30,385 bases of DNA from RH2-MAG17b sp035945515 (GCA_035945515.1 DASZAE010000131.1:1-30385), one strand, 5' to 3'; positions 22,365-30,350 are shown, counted from the first letter of the stretch. Notes: generated by a model from the letters alone, not told the origin. Numbers and translations: made by a program.

Positions 22365-22402
22365 TTGGTGGCGAGGGCCAATCGGAGCGCCCTCGCCACC
22401 AA
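22365..22402 (-). promoter_or_regulatory. 14-bp perfect stem-loop in the leader of the efflux operon
   Basis: TTGGTGGCGAGGGC (22365-22378) pairs exactly with GCCCTCGCCACCAA (22389-22402) around a 10-base loop. It lies between the small membrane protein gene and the TolC-like gene, about 55 bases before the latter's start. It lacks a T run on the minus strand, so an RNA-stability, processing or attenuation role is more likely than simple termination. Confidence 0.5.
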
Positions 22403-22449
22403 GACCTTAAAGGGCAGTCGCAAGTTGTGACCGGGCTGCGGAGTGGGGA

Positions 22450-22463
22450 TTTTCTTTAGAAAA
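22450..22463. promoter_or_regulatory. 14-bp palindrome, possible operator
   Basis: TTTTCTTTAGAAAA is a palindrome with arms TTTTCT and AGAAAA and a 2-base centre, too tight for an RNA hairpin but suited to a dimeric DNA-binding regulator. It lies between the small membrane protein gene and the TolC-like gene. The function is inferred from symmetry alone. Confidence 0.25.
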
Positions 22464-22501
22464 CACTACCCCCCGACCGCCGGGCATTAATTAGAGACGG
22501 A

Positions 22502-22831
22502 CTAAATGCGAAGGGGTGCTAACGGAGGGGAATGAGAGAATCGTGTTTCTGTTGTAGGGAGAGAAATCGCCAGAAGGTAGACGGCCAAGGCTTGAAAGCG
22601 GCCTTGAGAGACTCTGGACCTTGACGAGGAAAGACTACGCAGCGTCTGAGCCAGAAGAACCCCGATTCCAAGCTCGGCGCCGGCGAGGCTTATTGATGCA
22701 GTGATGCAACGTACAATATCAAATACTTCTACTTTTGGGCCGGCCCACGAATCAGCTAATTCGATCAGCGGCGCGACAAAGCACCAACCCATCAGTATGA
22801 CGATCAAAAGGGTTATGGCCCGACGCTCCAT
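22502..22831 (-). CDS. Small membrane protein preceding the RND efflux genes
   Basis: I chose the ATG at 22831 (109 residues) because the protein then opens directly with a membrane helix (MERRAITLLIVILMGWCFV), followed by APLIELADSW. A longer frame upstream reads through repeat DNA. A second helix (about residues 38-62) and a weaker one near 80 follow. The pattern of a helix followed by PLIEL and an acidic-aromatic segment resembles small uncharacterised proteins encoded ahead of CzcA-type operons in Acidobacteria, as I recall them. There is no visible Shine-Dalgarno site, so the start is uncertain. The C-terminus (THSPPLAP-like, here SHSPPLAPLRI) is unstructured. Its function is unknown; it may be an accessory of metal efflux. 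Confidence 0.5.
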   Translation of the reverse strand: MERRAITLLIVILMGWCFVAPLIELADSWAGPKVEVFDIVRCITASISLAGAELGIGVLLAQTLRSLSSSRSRVSQGRFQALAVYLLAISLPTTETRFSHSPPLAPLRI

Positions 22832-22888
22832 AAGAATAAGCGTATCACAAAGGGATGCTTTTATGTGTTGCAAGACTGTCGCGAAGCG

Positions 22889-22924
22889 GTGCCCGCGAGA
22901 ATAAGGGACAGAGCGGAGGAGCGT
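22889..22924. repeat. Dispersed repeat family A, partial copy 4
   Basis: This 36-base block matches 3433-3468 in 35 of 36 bases, running from GTGCCCGCGAGAATAAGG to the final GGAGGAGCGT. The left part of the repeat unit is not present here. The rest of 22832-23079 holds no supported gene. Confidence 0.65.
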
Positions 22925-23079
22925 GCTAAGACAGCGCAAAGACACCGGGCCAGAGCGCGTCCAGCGACCCCAGGCCAAGGCGAGTGGTACATTACATCCC
23001 ACCGTACCGCGGCGCGTAACGGTTCAGCGTGGAGCTAGCAGCGCAAAAGGGGGCACGCACAACCATCACTGACACCGCG

Positions 23080-23374
23080 CTATGCGCGAGGTATCAGCGG
23101 CCTGCTACCAGCGCCACGCATGAATGTAACGGTGCCCTCACCTGGAAACTCGGCGGCGAGAATGACGCCGGGCGGCGTCTGCTCGAACCACCCCTTAACC
23201 AGTTTTGGTGCGAGAATCCGGTAGTACGTGGTGTCTATTTCAACGGTGGTGAAATGTGAGGCGTAGATCGGAAGAAATTCGGCGCTCGAAGTGCCAGGCG
23301 GATAAAATGAACCCACCCATCTCCCCGCAGCTCCAGCTCGACGCGCCCAAGAGATAGGTTCGGAATCGAATCAT
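23080..23374 (-). pseudogene. DUF72-family remnant, frameshifted and truncated
   Basis: Two frames together give the N-terminal part of a DUF72 (YecE-like) protein. One frame starts near 23374 and reads YLLGASSWSCGE. After a one-base shift near 23320-23330, a second frame continues WVGSFYPPGTSSAEFLPIYA, then SHFTTVEIDTTYYRI and KLVKGWFEQTPPGVILAAEF. The W-x-x-x-F-Y-P and F-x-T-V-E-x-D-x-T-Y-Y words are diagnostic of the family. Complete members are about 240-300 residues; here similarity stops after about 90 and the frame ends in unrelated residues. Thus the gene has both an internal frameshift and a lost C-terminus. A sequencing error could explain the shift but not the truncation. Confidence 0.7.
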
Positions 23375-23659
23375 AATCCATCCGTTCAGACCCCAGTCGC
23401 GATGCTCTGGCGATCTTTCGTACGGCTTGCCCCGGCAACTCGCCGCTGAGTAGAAGTTGCGGTATTTAATTGCTCAGGCCGATCCATGGTCCGGACGCGT
23501 ATTCGACAGGTTGTGCTGTTCTTCGTAAAGCCGCGCGTTTGTATCACGAATCCCTTCTGCCGTGCCGGGATTTACGATATGATGCGGGCTTCGCGGCGGC
23601 ATATCATGCTGGTTACACAATCGGCTGGCACGGAGACCGCGTGAATTCCTGGAGGTTGT

Positions 23660-25687
23660 ATGCGCAATGGAATCAAGTTGATGGCTCTATTAGTAGCTTG
23701 TCTGGCTATTGTTTGCAGTCCGGCGGCGATGGCCGCGCCGGCACAGCCGCTTATCGTAACCTCGCCAGATGGGAAGCTTGCGGTTGGCTTCGAGTTGAAG
23801 AATTTGTCTTCCGCTACGGGCGAGCGCGCGTATTACCGCGTCTCTTACGCAGGTCAACCAGTGCTGGTAGATTCGCCGCTCGGCATTGAGTTTGCGGGCG
23901 CGCCTGCGCTCGACCATGATTTTGCGATTGTGAGCACCAGCATGATTTCGCACGACTCTTCATGGCAAGACACGGTCAATACTGATCTCAACGTGCGCGA
24001 CCGATACCATCAGCTCACCGTCCATTTGCGTGAGCGCGATGCGCCTCATCGCCGCCTCGATGTAATTTTTCGCGCCTACGACGCGGGCGTGGCCTTCCGT
24101 TATTTTCTGCCGAAGCAACCGGCTCTCGGGCATTTCGTGATTTCGGAGGAAGACACCGGATTTTATTTTGAGAAGCCGGCTCCGGCCTTTGCCCTTGATC
24201 TTGAAAGTTACACCACGCCCTACGAAGGCGAGTTCAACCGGACTTCGATTGACCAATTCAAGCCCTCGTCCATTGTGAACCTTCCCTTGTTGGTCCACGT
24301 TCCCGGCGGTCCTTGGGTGGCGCTGCTCGAAGCTGACCTTGAGGACTACGCGGGCATGTACCTAGGCGGCGCGGCGGGCGTGCCGAATGGTCTCGCGAGC
24401 AAACTCTCGCCGCTGCCCGGCCGTCCGGGCGAGGCGGTGGTCGCGTCCGCGCCCAAGGCGACGCCGTGGCGCGTGATTGAGGTGAACCCGCGGCCCGGCG
24501 GGCTGATCGAATCGAGCGATTTAATTCTCAACCTCAATCCGCCCTGCGCGCTGAAGGACGCTTCCTGGATCGAGCCGGGAAAGACCATGTGGGACTGGTG
24601 GTCGGGCGATTACGACACCAACGTGAATTTCAAACCTGGCATGAATACGCCCACGCTTGAGCACTACATTCAGTTCGCCGCCGATCATCACTTCCCCTAC
24701 ATGCTGATCGACGCGGGCTGGGCAAGCCCCTCAACCGACCCGAAGAACCGCTCGGCCGCTGACATCACGCACTGGAACTCGCGCGTAGACCTGCCGCAGA
24801 TTCTCGCTTTTGCCAAGCAGCGCAACGTGAAGGTGATCCTCTGGATGCACTGGACGTCGGTGCAAAAGTATATGACCCAGGCCTTCCCTTTATTTCAAAA
24901 ATGGGGCGTGGCGGGAGTGAAGATTGACTTCATGAATCGCGATGACCAAGAGATGGTGAACTTCTATTACAACGTTGCCCGCACCGCCGCCCGATATCAT
25001 CTGGTGGTCGATTTTCACGGCGCGTTCAAGCCCACCGGAATGCGACGCACGTATCCCAACCAGCTTACCCGCGAAGGCGTGATGGGCATGGAATACAGCA
25101 AGTGGAGCACCCGCACGACGCCATATCATGACGTGATTCTTGCCTTCACCCGGATGCTCGCCGGGCCTATGGACTACACCCCCGGCTGCTTCAACAACGC
25201 CACCCGCGCGCAGTTCAAGCCCAGCCAGGTGAACCCGATGTGCCAGGGCACGCGCGCCCACCAGCTTGCGCTCTACGCGGTTTTCTTCAGCCCGCTGCAA
25301 ATGCTTTCGGATTATCCCGAGATTTACGATCATTCGCCTGGCATGACGTTTCTCGATGAAGTGCCAACGGTGTGGGATGAAACGCGGGTGGTGGACGGCG
25401 ACCCGGGTGAATACGTCACCATTGCGCGGCGCAAGGGCGATAAGTGGTATTTGGGCAGCATCACCAATTGGACGCCGCGCAAGCTCGATATCCCGCTCTC
25501 GTTCCTCGGCACAGGCACGTATCTGGCACGGATTTTCGCCGATGGCCCCGATGCCAGCCAGAACGCGAAAAGCCTTGCGATCACGAAGAAATGGGTAAAG
25601 GCCGGCGGCCATCTCTCGGCGAACCTCGCTCCTGGCGGCGGCGTGGCCGTGATCCTGACCCCGTCACCCGGAAGCACACCGCAATGA
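23660..25687 (+). CDS. Secreted glycoside hydrolase family 97, probable retaining alpha-galactosidase
   Basis: The protein is 675 residues with a signal peptide cleaved after AMA (about residue 25). The N-terminal beta-super-sandwich begins with PLIVTSPDGKLAVGFEL. The catalytic barrel contains TMWDWWSGDYDTN, PYMLIDAGW, VKVILWMHWTS and GVKIDFMNRDDQE, followed by VMGMEYSKW. Asp423 (in KIDF) and Glu478 (in GMEY) are 55 residues apart, the same spacing as the nucleophile and acid/base of the retaining GH97 alpha-galactosidase from Bacteroides. Inverting GH97 members lack this aspartate. The C-terminal domain ends in GGGVAVILTP. A strong GGAGG site sits 5 bases before the ATG. It would release terminal alpha-galactose in the periplasm or outside. 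It stands alone, with no adjacent transporter. Confidence 0.9.
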   Translation: MRNGIKLMALLVACLAIVCSPAAMAAPAQPLIVTSPDGKLAVGFELKNLSSATGERAYYRVSYAGQPVLVDSPLGIEFAGAPALDHDFAIVSTSMISHDSSWQDTVNTDLNVRDRYHQLTVHLRERDAPHRRLDVIFRAYDAGVAFRYFLPKQPALGHFVISEEDTGFYFEKPAPAFALDLESYTTPYEGEFNRTSIDQFKPSSIVNLPLLVHVPGGPWVALLEADLEDYAGMYLGGAAGVPNGLASKLSPLPGRPGEAVVASAPKATPWRVIEVNPRPGGLIESSDLILNLNPPCALKDASWIEPGKTMWDWWSGDYDTNVNFKPGMNTPTLEHYIQFAADHHFPYMLIDAGWASPSTDPKNRSAADITHWNSRVDLPQILAFAKQRNVKVILWMHWTSVQKYMTQAFPLFQKWGVAGVKIDFMNRDDQEMVNFYYNVARTAARYHLVVDFHGAFKPTGMRRTYPNQLTREGVMGMEYSKWSTRTTPYHDVILAFTRMLAGPMDYTPGCFNNATRAQFKPSQVNPMCQGTRAHQLALYAVFFSPLQMLSDYPEIYDHSPGMTFLDEVPTVWDETRVVDGDPGEYVTIARRKGDKWYLGSITNWTPRKLDIPLSFLGTGTYLARIFADGPDASQNAKSLAITKKWVKAGGHLSANLAPGGGVAVILTPSPGSTPQ

Positions 25688-25878
25688 AGATCAGACGAAA
25701 CCCGGCGTGGAGCGGCGGAAAGTACCTGTCAAGCCATTTAAGAATGTAACCCGTCGTGGTGGGGCTTCCTCTCTTTTTGTTTTTGCGCGGTCTTTGTTTG
25801 TGTCTTTATCTCCGCGCGTGGTTTTTGCCTTGTAAGTGGCGGCGATAATGCTGTGGTGAATCATTCAATCCCCCCAAA

Positions 25879-27123
25879 CTATCGAAGAAGCTGGCGCTCT
25901 ATCTCTTCAGCGCAGCGGCGGATGCTGAACCGCTGGGCCGCCGTCTCCCGCGCGCGGCGGCCGATCTGAAGCACCGCTTCCCGGTCTGCCAAGGCGCTGC
26001 GGATCGCGGCGGCAAATCGCTCGGACGAGCCGCGTTCCACAATCCAGCCGTCTTGGCCGTGCGTGATGATGTCGCGCGGACCGCCCGAATCGGCCGCCAG
26101 GCACGGCACGCCGCACGCCATCGCTTCGATCAGAACAATGCCGAATCCTTCTTCATCCGAAGGCAAAACGAACAGATCCGCCGCTTGCAGATAGGGCAGC
26201 GTGTCATCGACGAATCCGGCGAACTGGACTTTTTCCGCCAAACCTAGACGGTCGCGCTGCGCTTTGAGTTGCGCTTCCATGTTGCCGGTTCCAACGATGA
26301 TGCAATTGAAGACGAAACTTTGATCTGCGAGCAGCTTCAGCGCGTTCAGAAGCACGTCTATTCGCTTATGCGGGGCGAGGCGGCTGACGCACACGAGCAG
26401 CGGCTCGCCAGGACGCGGGATGCCGCCTCGGAGCGCCAGTTTGGCGTTATGCGCGGGTCGGAAACGAGCCGTATCGATTCCGTAAGGGATGACGAGAACC
26501 TCCTCCTCCCGATAGCCGTAAGTGTGGACCAAATTATCTCTGACTGCTGTGCTGCCCGCTGCCGTGATGTCTGAGAAGCGATGCGTCAGCCGCCGGTCGA
26601 GCATGTGGCGGGCGCGCCATCCCAAAAGCCGCCGGGCGCGGCTCCAGGGATCATTTCCCTCCGCCGCTTCGCCTGGGTCGCGCATGTGATGCGAAAAGTC
26701 CACCACCCGCCCCGCCCCGCAAAGCTTCGCCGCCCAATACGCGTACCAGGGAAAATCACCGATTTCGCCGGCTTCGAAGATCACCACGTCCGGCCGAATA
26801 GCCCGGAACCGCCGCCAATAAGCCCAGAAACTGCGGTGGGGAATCTTTGAAATTACTCGCACGCCCGTTTGGCCCGAGGGCAGGCGCTCAGAGTAGAGGT
26901 CGACAGCGGCTAGGGTAAGCAGCCAAACTTGAAATGACTTGGCATCAATAAATTGCAAAATGTCGAGGATGTGCTGCTCGACTCCCCCCCAGGCCGATCC
27001 ACTGGTCACGAAAACCAGCTTGCGATGCCGAGCCAGCATCGGCGCGGCGGGAACGCCAGATGGACCGAACGGCGATTCTTTTGGGAGAGAAACTGGTAAT
27101 TCCAAAGCTGCTTCCAATGGCAT
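25879..27123 (-). CDS. Glycosyltransferase family 4 (GT-B fold)
   Basis: The protein is 414 residues. The N-terminal Rossmann domain starts at LVFVTSGSAWGGVEQHILDI, with the usual GG loop. The C-terminal domain carries VSRLAPHKRIDVLLNAL (nucleotide-sugar phosphate contact) and GFVDDTLPYLQAADLFVLPS, then EEGFGIVLIEAMACGVPCLA (E-x7-E motif, near residues 322-341) and GGPRDII. These features identify a retaining GT4 enzyme. The acceptor and sugar are unknown; extracellular polysaccharide or glycolipid synthesis is typical. The first 28 residues are Pro-rich and might not be translated, since an ATG at 27039 is also in frame; neither start has a clear ribosome-binding site. It starts 15 bases after the msrP stop. 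Confidence 0.85.
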   Translation of the reverse strand: MPLEAALELPVSLPKESPFGPSGVPAAPMLARHRKLVFVTSGSAWGGVEQHILDILQFIDAKSFQVWLLTLAAVDLYSERLPSGQTGVRVISKIPHRSFWAYWRRFRAIRPDVVIFEAGEIGDFPWYAYWAAKLCGAGRVVDFSHHMRDPGEAAEGNDPWSRARRLLGWRARHMLDRRLTHRFSDITAAGSTAVRDNLVHTYGYREEEVLVIPYGIDTARFRPAHNAKLALRGGIPRPGEPLLVCVSRLAPHKRIDVLLNALKLLADQSFVFNCIIVGTGNMEAQLKAQRDRLGLAEKVQFAGFVDDTLPYLQAADLFVLPSDEEGFGIVLIEAMACGVPCLAADSGGPRDIITHGQDGWIVERGSSERFAAAIRSALADREAVLQIGRRARETAAQRFSIRRCAEEIERQLLR

Positions 27124-27138
27124 GTTGTCATTTTAGGC

Positions 27139-28101
27139 TTAGAAGTATTTGCGCAAATCCATGCCAGTGTAAAGCTGCGCTACTTGACCGCCATAGCCGT
27201 TGAACATCAGCGTGGGCCGGCGAAAGAACTCGCCCAGGCGGCGCTCCTTGGCTTGGCTCCAACGAGGGTGATCGACATGCGGATTCACGTTGGAATAGAA
27301 GCCATATTCATGAGAATTCTCCAAGTTCCATGTGGTAGGCGGCTGCTTCTCGACGAAGCTGACCTTGACGATAGACTTGATACTCTTAAACCCGTACTTC
27401 CAGGGAATCACAATGCGGACGGGCGCGCCATCCTGATTCGGCAGCGCCTGACCATACATGCCGAAGCAGAGAATCGTCAGCGGGTGCATGGCTTCATCCA
27501 TTCGCAAACCCTCGACATAGGGAAATGCGATGCCCGCGTACCGGCCCTCGGTCATTTCCTTTGAGTCATAGAGGCTTTGGAAGGCAACATACTTCGCCTT
27601 CGAGTCGGGCTGCGCCTGCTTGATTAAAACATTCAGCGGAAAACCGATCCATGGCACCACAATCGACCAGGCTTCGACGCAGCGATGGCGGTAGATGAGC
27701 TCTTCGAGCGGCGCGAGACGCATGAGCGAATCAAGATCGTAAGTCTTCCGGTTAGCCGCGTGGCCGTCTACTTTGACGAACCACGGGGAAGTTTTGAGCT
27801 TCCAGGCGTTTTTGGATGGATCGAGCTTGTCGGTGCCGAATTCGTAAAAGTTGTTATAGTGGGTGACGTCCTGCATTGGAGTTATCGCCTCGGTGGTGCT
27901 GAACGGGCTTTTGACGAGGCCGGTGAATTTCTCCGCGGCTTCCGCCTTGACCGAAGGCGCGCGCATCCGCGCGACTGAGTCCGCCGCCAGCAGACCCGCT
28001 GCGGCCGCCGAGGCGCCCAAAAGGAATTTCCGGCGGTTGATGTATACGCTCTTGGGTGTGATTTCAGACGGCGCAATATCGCTGGCTTTTTTGATGAGCA
28101 C
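27139..28101 (-). CDS. msrP: Protein-methionine-sulfoxide reductase catalytic subunit (YedY/MsrP-type molybdoenzyme)
   Basis: The protein is 320 residues from a GTG start (28101) with AAAGGAGGT 5 bases before it. A twin-arginine signal (NRRKFLLGASAAAAG, residues 22-36) sends the folded enzyme to the periplasm. The molybdopterin-binding fold follows: NNFYEFGTDKLDPSKNA, then YRHRCVEAWSIVVPWIGFPL with Cys141 as the molybdenum ligand, then GMYGQALPNQDGAPVRIVIP and KYGFKSIKSIVKV. These words are strongly conserved in MsrP, which repairs oxidised methionines in envelope proteins. The membrane heme partner MsrQ, usually adjacent, is not encoded in this window; another electron donor or a distant msrQ must be used. 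Two palindromic repeats lie in its upstream region. Confidence 0.93.
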   Translation of the reverse strand: MLIKKASDIAPSEITPKSVYINRRKFLLGASAAAAGLLAADSVARMRAPSVKAEAAEKFTGLVKSPFSTTEAITPMQDVTHYNNFYEFGTDKLDPSKNAWKLKTSPWFVKVDGHAANRKTYDLDSLMRLAPLEELIYRHRCVEAWSIVVPWIGFPLNVLIKQAQPDSKAKYVAFQSLYDSKEMTEGRYAGIAFPYVEGLRMDEAMHPLTILCFGMYGQALPNQDGAPVRIVIPWKYGFKSIKSIVKVSFVEKQPPTTWNLENSHEYGFYSNVNPHVDHPRWSQAKERRLGEFFRRPTLMFNGYGGQVAQLYTGMDLRKYF

Positions 28102-28136
28102 GTTCTACCTCCTTTGCTATACAGAGCGTCATAAGT

Positions 28137-28211
28137 TAGCGACGGGCAAAGTCTGTAAGGGGCCGCCGGATTTTAAGTGTAAAGACCGGCGGCCAGAGGC
28201 CGCCGCTACAG
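28137..28211. repeat. Palindromic repeat family R, copy 1
   Basis: It shares GGGGCCGCCGGATTTTAAGT and AAAGACCGGC with copy 2 and ends CCAGAGGCCGCCGCTACAG. The left arm is degenerate, so the palindrome is asymmetric compared with copy 3. Confidence 0.75.
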
Positions 28212-28331
28212 ACGTTGAGTTTCGCGCACCTTGATTGTCCCTTCGCCCGCGCCTCCTGCGATTATATGATACAGTCCCGGTCAAAATCGTTGCCAGCGGC
28301 CCCGCGCGTTTCGGGTCCGCAGCCTTTTCAT

Positions 28332-28409
28332 CTGTAGCGGCGGGCAAAGCCAGTAAGGGGCCGCCGGATTTTAAGTGTAAAGACCGGCAGCCAGAGGCTG
28401 CCGCTACAG
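28332..28409. repeat. Palindromic repeat family R, copy 2
   Basis: It begins CTGTAGCGGCGGGCAAAGCC and ends CCAGAGGCTGCCGCTACAG. It is the same orientation as copy 1 and nearly identical to it over the central 45 bases, differing at CAGCC/CGGCC and the matching arm position. Confidence 0.75.
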
Positions 28410-28453
28410 AATCAAGCGCAGCCGATTTATGGCGTCGCGCATAGAGAGCGGCG

Positions 28454-29524
28454 TCAAGGCTTGAAAACCACCGTGGATTCCGGGATCTGAATTTGCCGCC
28501 GCATCAGATGAATGTAGATCACGCGAAGCGTCGCCATAACAGGCACTGAAAGGAAAGCCCCCGCGACGCCGGCAATCTCTCCGCCGGCCAGCACGCCCAA
28601 AATCACGAGAAAAGGATGGAGCTTAACTTGCTGGCTCATGATCTTAGGCGATATAAAGTAATCCTGGAAAAGGCGGAAAATAATCAGAAACAAGAATATC
28701 CAGATCAAGCGGTGCGGCGCGGTCAATCCTCCGACCACCATGATGATGACGAAGGCCACAAAAGGGCCGACCACCGGAATGAATTCAAGCGGACCCGCGA
28801 TGGCAGCCAGCAAAATCGCATAGTGAACCTTCATCAGCGCGAGGAAAAGCCCATAAGCGCAAAACGCAATCGCCACCAAAGTGACCAGCGCCCGCATGTA
28901 TCTGCCTAAGAGCACATCGAGGTCGCGCGCGACGCTTTCCAGGAGTTCCTGGCGCGCGGGATGCCCGCTGCCCAAAAGTCGCAGGACCGGCGTGCGCATC
29001 GAGCGCCCTTCCTTCAGGAAGAAAAAAGCCAGCACGGGAACGAGGATGATGAAGATCAGATCCTTTGCCAGGGACAGGATTTTTAATCCAGCTTGCGGCA
29101 GCAACGAGGCGAGGTTCTTCAAATAGTGCGCCACCAGGGGACCTGCCCATGCGGCCAAACTTCTGCCTGGCGTCATGTCCGCCGCGCGGCCATGCGCCGC
29201 GGGCTTTTGCAGGTAGGCGAGGAATTCGGGAATTTTGTTGGCCAGAGTATTTGCCTGTTGGATGGCGCGGGAACCGATTTCTATCCCCAAAATAACGAGC
29301 GCCGCGATCAGCAAAGAGTACACGATCACCAACGCGGGCGTGCGCGAGCGGCCCGGCAGGCGTTTATCCAGATAATCGACGAGGGGCCACAGGAGGTAGG
29401 CGAAAAGCAAGGCAACGATGAAAAGAAAAATTGTCTGGCGGACTTGATAGACAATCCAGAGAAAGATCAGGGTTACGACGACAGTCCACGTGATGCGGGC
29501 GGCGCGGGAATCGATTCCAAGCAT
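28454..29524 (-). CDS. AI-2E transporter (PerM/UPF0118) family membrane protein
   Basis: The protein is 356 residues with seven to eight predicted membrane helices in the family's 2+1+5 pattern. Two close helices come first (TWTVVVTLIFLWIVYQV and TIFLFIVALLFAYLLWPL), then a helix at ALVIVYSLLIAALVILGI and a long extramembrane segment (85-150). The C-terminal block follows with FFFLKEGRSMR, GPLEFIPVVGPFVAFVIIMV and FRLFQDYFISPKIMS. The P-V-V-G-P and D-x-x-x-x-P-K-I-M words are conserved in this family. Members export autoinducer-2 or act as ion antiporters; the substrate here is unknown. It starts 13 bases after the preceding gene's stop, so the two form an operon. Confidence 0.88.
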   Translation of the reverse strand: MLGIDSRAARITWTVVVTLIFLWIVYQVRQTIFLFIVALLFAYLLWPLVDYLDKRLPGRSRTPALVIVYSLLIAALVILGIEIGSRAIQQANTLANKIPEFLAYLQKPAAHGRAADMTPGRSLAAWAGPLVAHYLKNLASLLPQAGLKILSLAKDLIFIILVPVLAFFFLKEGRSMRTPVLRLLGSGHPARQELLESVARDLDVLLGRYMRALVTLVAIAFCAYGLFLALMKVHYAILLAAIAGPLEFIPVVGPFVAFVIIMVVGGLTAPHRLIWIFLFLIIFRLFQDYFISPKIMSQQVKLHPFLVILGVLAGGEIAGVAGAFLSVPVMATLRVIYIHLMRRQIQIPESTVVFKP

Positions 29525-29537
29525 AGTTAGCCGCCTT

Positions 29538-30350
29538 TCAGCGATTCTTGCTCAACCGCTGGGCGATATCAGGCCAAAACTCCTTAAAGACGTTGCTTGC
29601 GCCGTCGCCGACCAGCGACCATCCGATATTGCCAATTGTAAGTCCAACACCGCGCGCGCGCGGCGGATAGTACGCGTTTGAAAGCACAGTCGACGTGGCG
29701 CTGCCGAGCACCATAGACGCGTTGAATTCCCTACTCCCCGCGTCGCCGCGCGTGACGAACACGCGGGAGAAAGAATACGCCACGCGGCCGGCAATTGATC
29801 CCTCGCCTTTCCGGTAATAACGCGGGTCCTGATGCAGAAGGGCAGGGTAGAGGAATGTGTGAAACATATTGCCGGAAACCTCGTCGAGGTAAGACGCTCC
29901 CCACTGCTTGAGGTAGCCCGTGCCGCCGTATCCAATTTTTTTGCGGGGGTTCGTCCCTCGATAATATTCCGCTTTTACGGCGGCTTCCGCAACCTCAAAA
30001 GGATTAGCGGAGTCCTCGAGCGCGAGGTGGAACTTCTGGCCCAGCGTCAGAGGCTGGAGGTTTTTGCTGTTGCTGATGTCGTAAGTTGGGACGATCCCCA
30101 ACACGCCCTTGTGTTTCTTTGAAGTGGTTTTAGCCGCCTCACTCCTTGTAGGCGGCGCCTGATTCTGTAGCGGCGGCCTCTGGCCGCCGGATTTTAATAA
30201 TAAATACCGGCGACCAGAGGCCGCCGCTACAGCCAAAGCCGCCACACTCTGTGTAGGTGGCGGGCTTTGTTGCGCTGCCGCCGCGCTCCCCATGAGGAAT
30301 ATGCAGAAGGCAAGTGACAATAAGCGGAATCGCACCGTTTTCATGTTCAT
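29538..30350 (-). CDS. Secreted protein of unknown function with an in-frame repeat insertion
   Basis: The protein is 270 residues with a signal peptide (RLLSLAFCIFLMGSAAAA, cleavage near 26). Residues 40-62 are encoded by a complete palindromic repeat (family R copy 3) and form a Pro/Ala/Arg-rich linker. The folded part starts near residue 80 (GVLGIVPTYDISN) and contains LTLGQKFHLALEDSANPFEV, HQDPRYYRKGEGS, RVAYSFSRVFVTRGDAG and VFKEFWPDIAQRL. I recall this last set of words from uncharacterised acidobacterial exported proteins; no function is established. The start could be the ATG at 30344 instead; there is no strong ribosome-binding site. It lies 13 bases upstream of the AI-2E-family gene and is probably co-transcribed with it. 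Confidence 0.65.
   Translation of the reverse strand: MNMKTVRFRLLSLAFCIFLMGSAAAAQQSPPPTQSVAALAVAAASGRRYLLLKSGGQRPPLQNQAPPTRSEAAKTTSKKHKGVLGIVPTYDISNSKNLQPLTLGQKFHLALEDSANPFEVAEAAVKAEYYRGTNPRKKIGYGGTGYLKQWGASYLDEVSGNMFHTFLYPALLHQDPRYYRKGEGSIAGRVAYSFSRVFVTRGDAGSREFNASMVLGSATSTVLSNAYYPPRARGVGLTIGNIGWSLVGDGASNVFKEFWPDIAQRLSKNR
30165..30232. repeat. Palindromic repeat family R, copy 3 (inside a coding region)
   Basis: The arms CTGTAGCGGCGGCCTCTGG... and ...CCAGAGGCCGCCGCTACAG extend to 26 bases each with one mismatch, around a 16-base AT-rich centre. This is the most symmetric copy in the window. It is fully inside the reading frame of the exported protein gene. Confidence 0.8.

Larger units (their letters stand above)
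28102..28453. other. Intergenic region upstream of msrP
   Basis: It contains two palindromic repeat copies (28137-28211 and 28332-28409) separated by about 120 bases. Between them the minus strand has TATAAT within CATATAATCGC (around 28261-28269), a possible -10 element for msrP. A TTGACC word lies 12 bases upstream of it, too close for a standard -35. The repeat at 28332-28409 could also form a hairpin after the AI-2E-family gene. Confidence 0.4.

Noticed and set aside
23470..23889. 139-residue plus-strand frame overlapping the GH97 start
   Set aside because: The GH97 frame has a ribosome-binding site, signal peptide and full domain; this one is an out-of-frame overlap.
24890..25612. 240-residue minus-strand frame
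   Set aside because: It is an antisense shadow of the GH97 gene; no recognisable domain and a composition typical of high-GC antisense frames.
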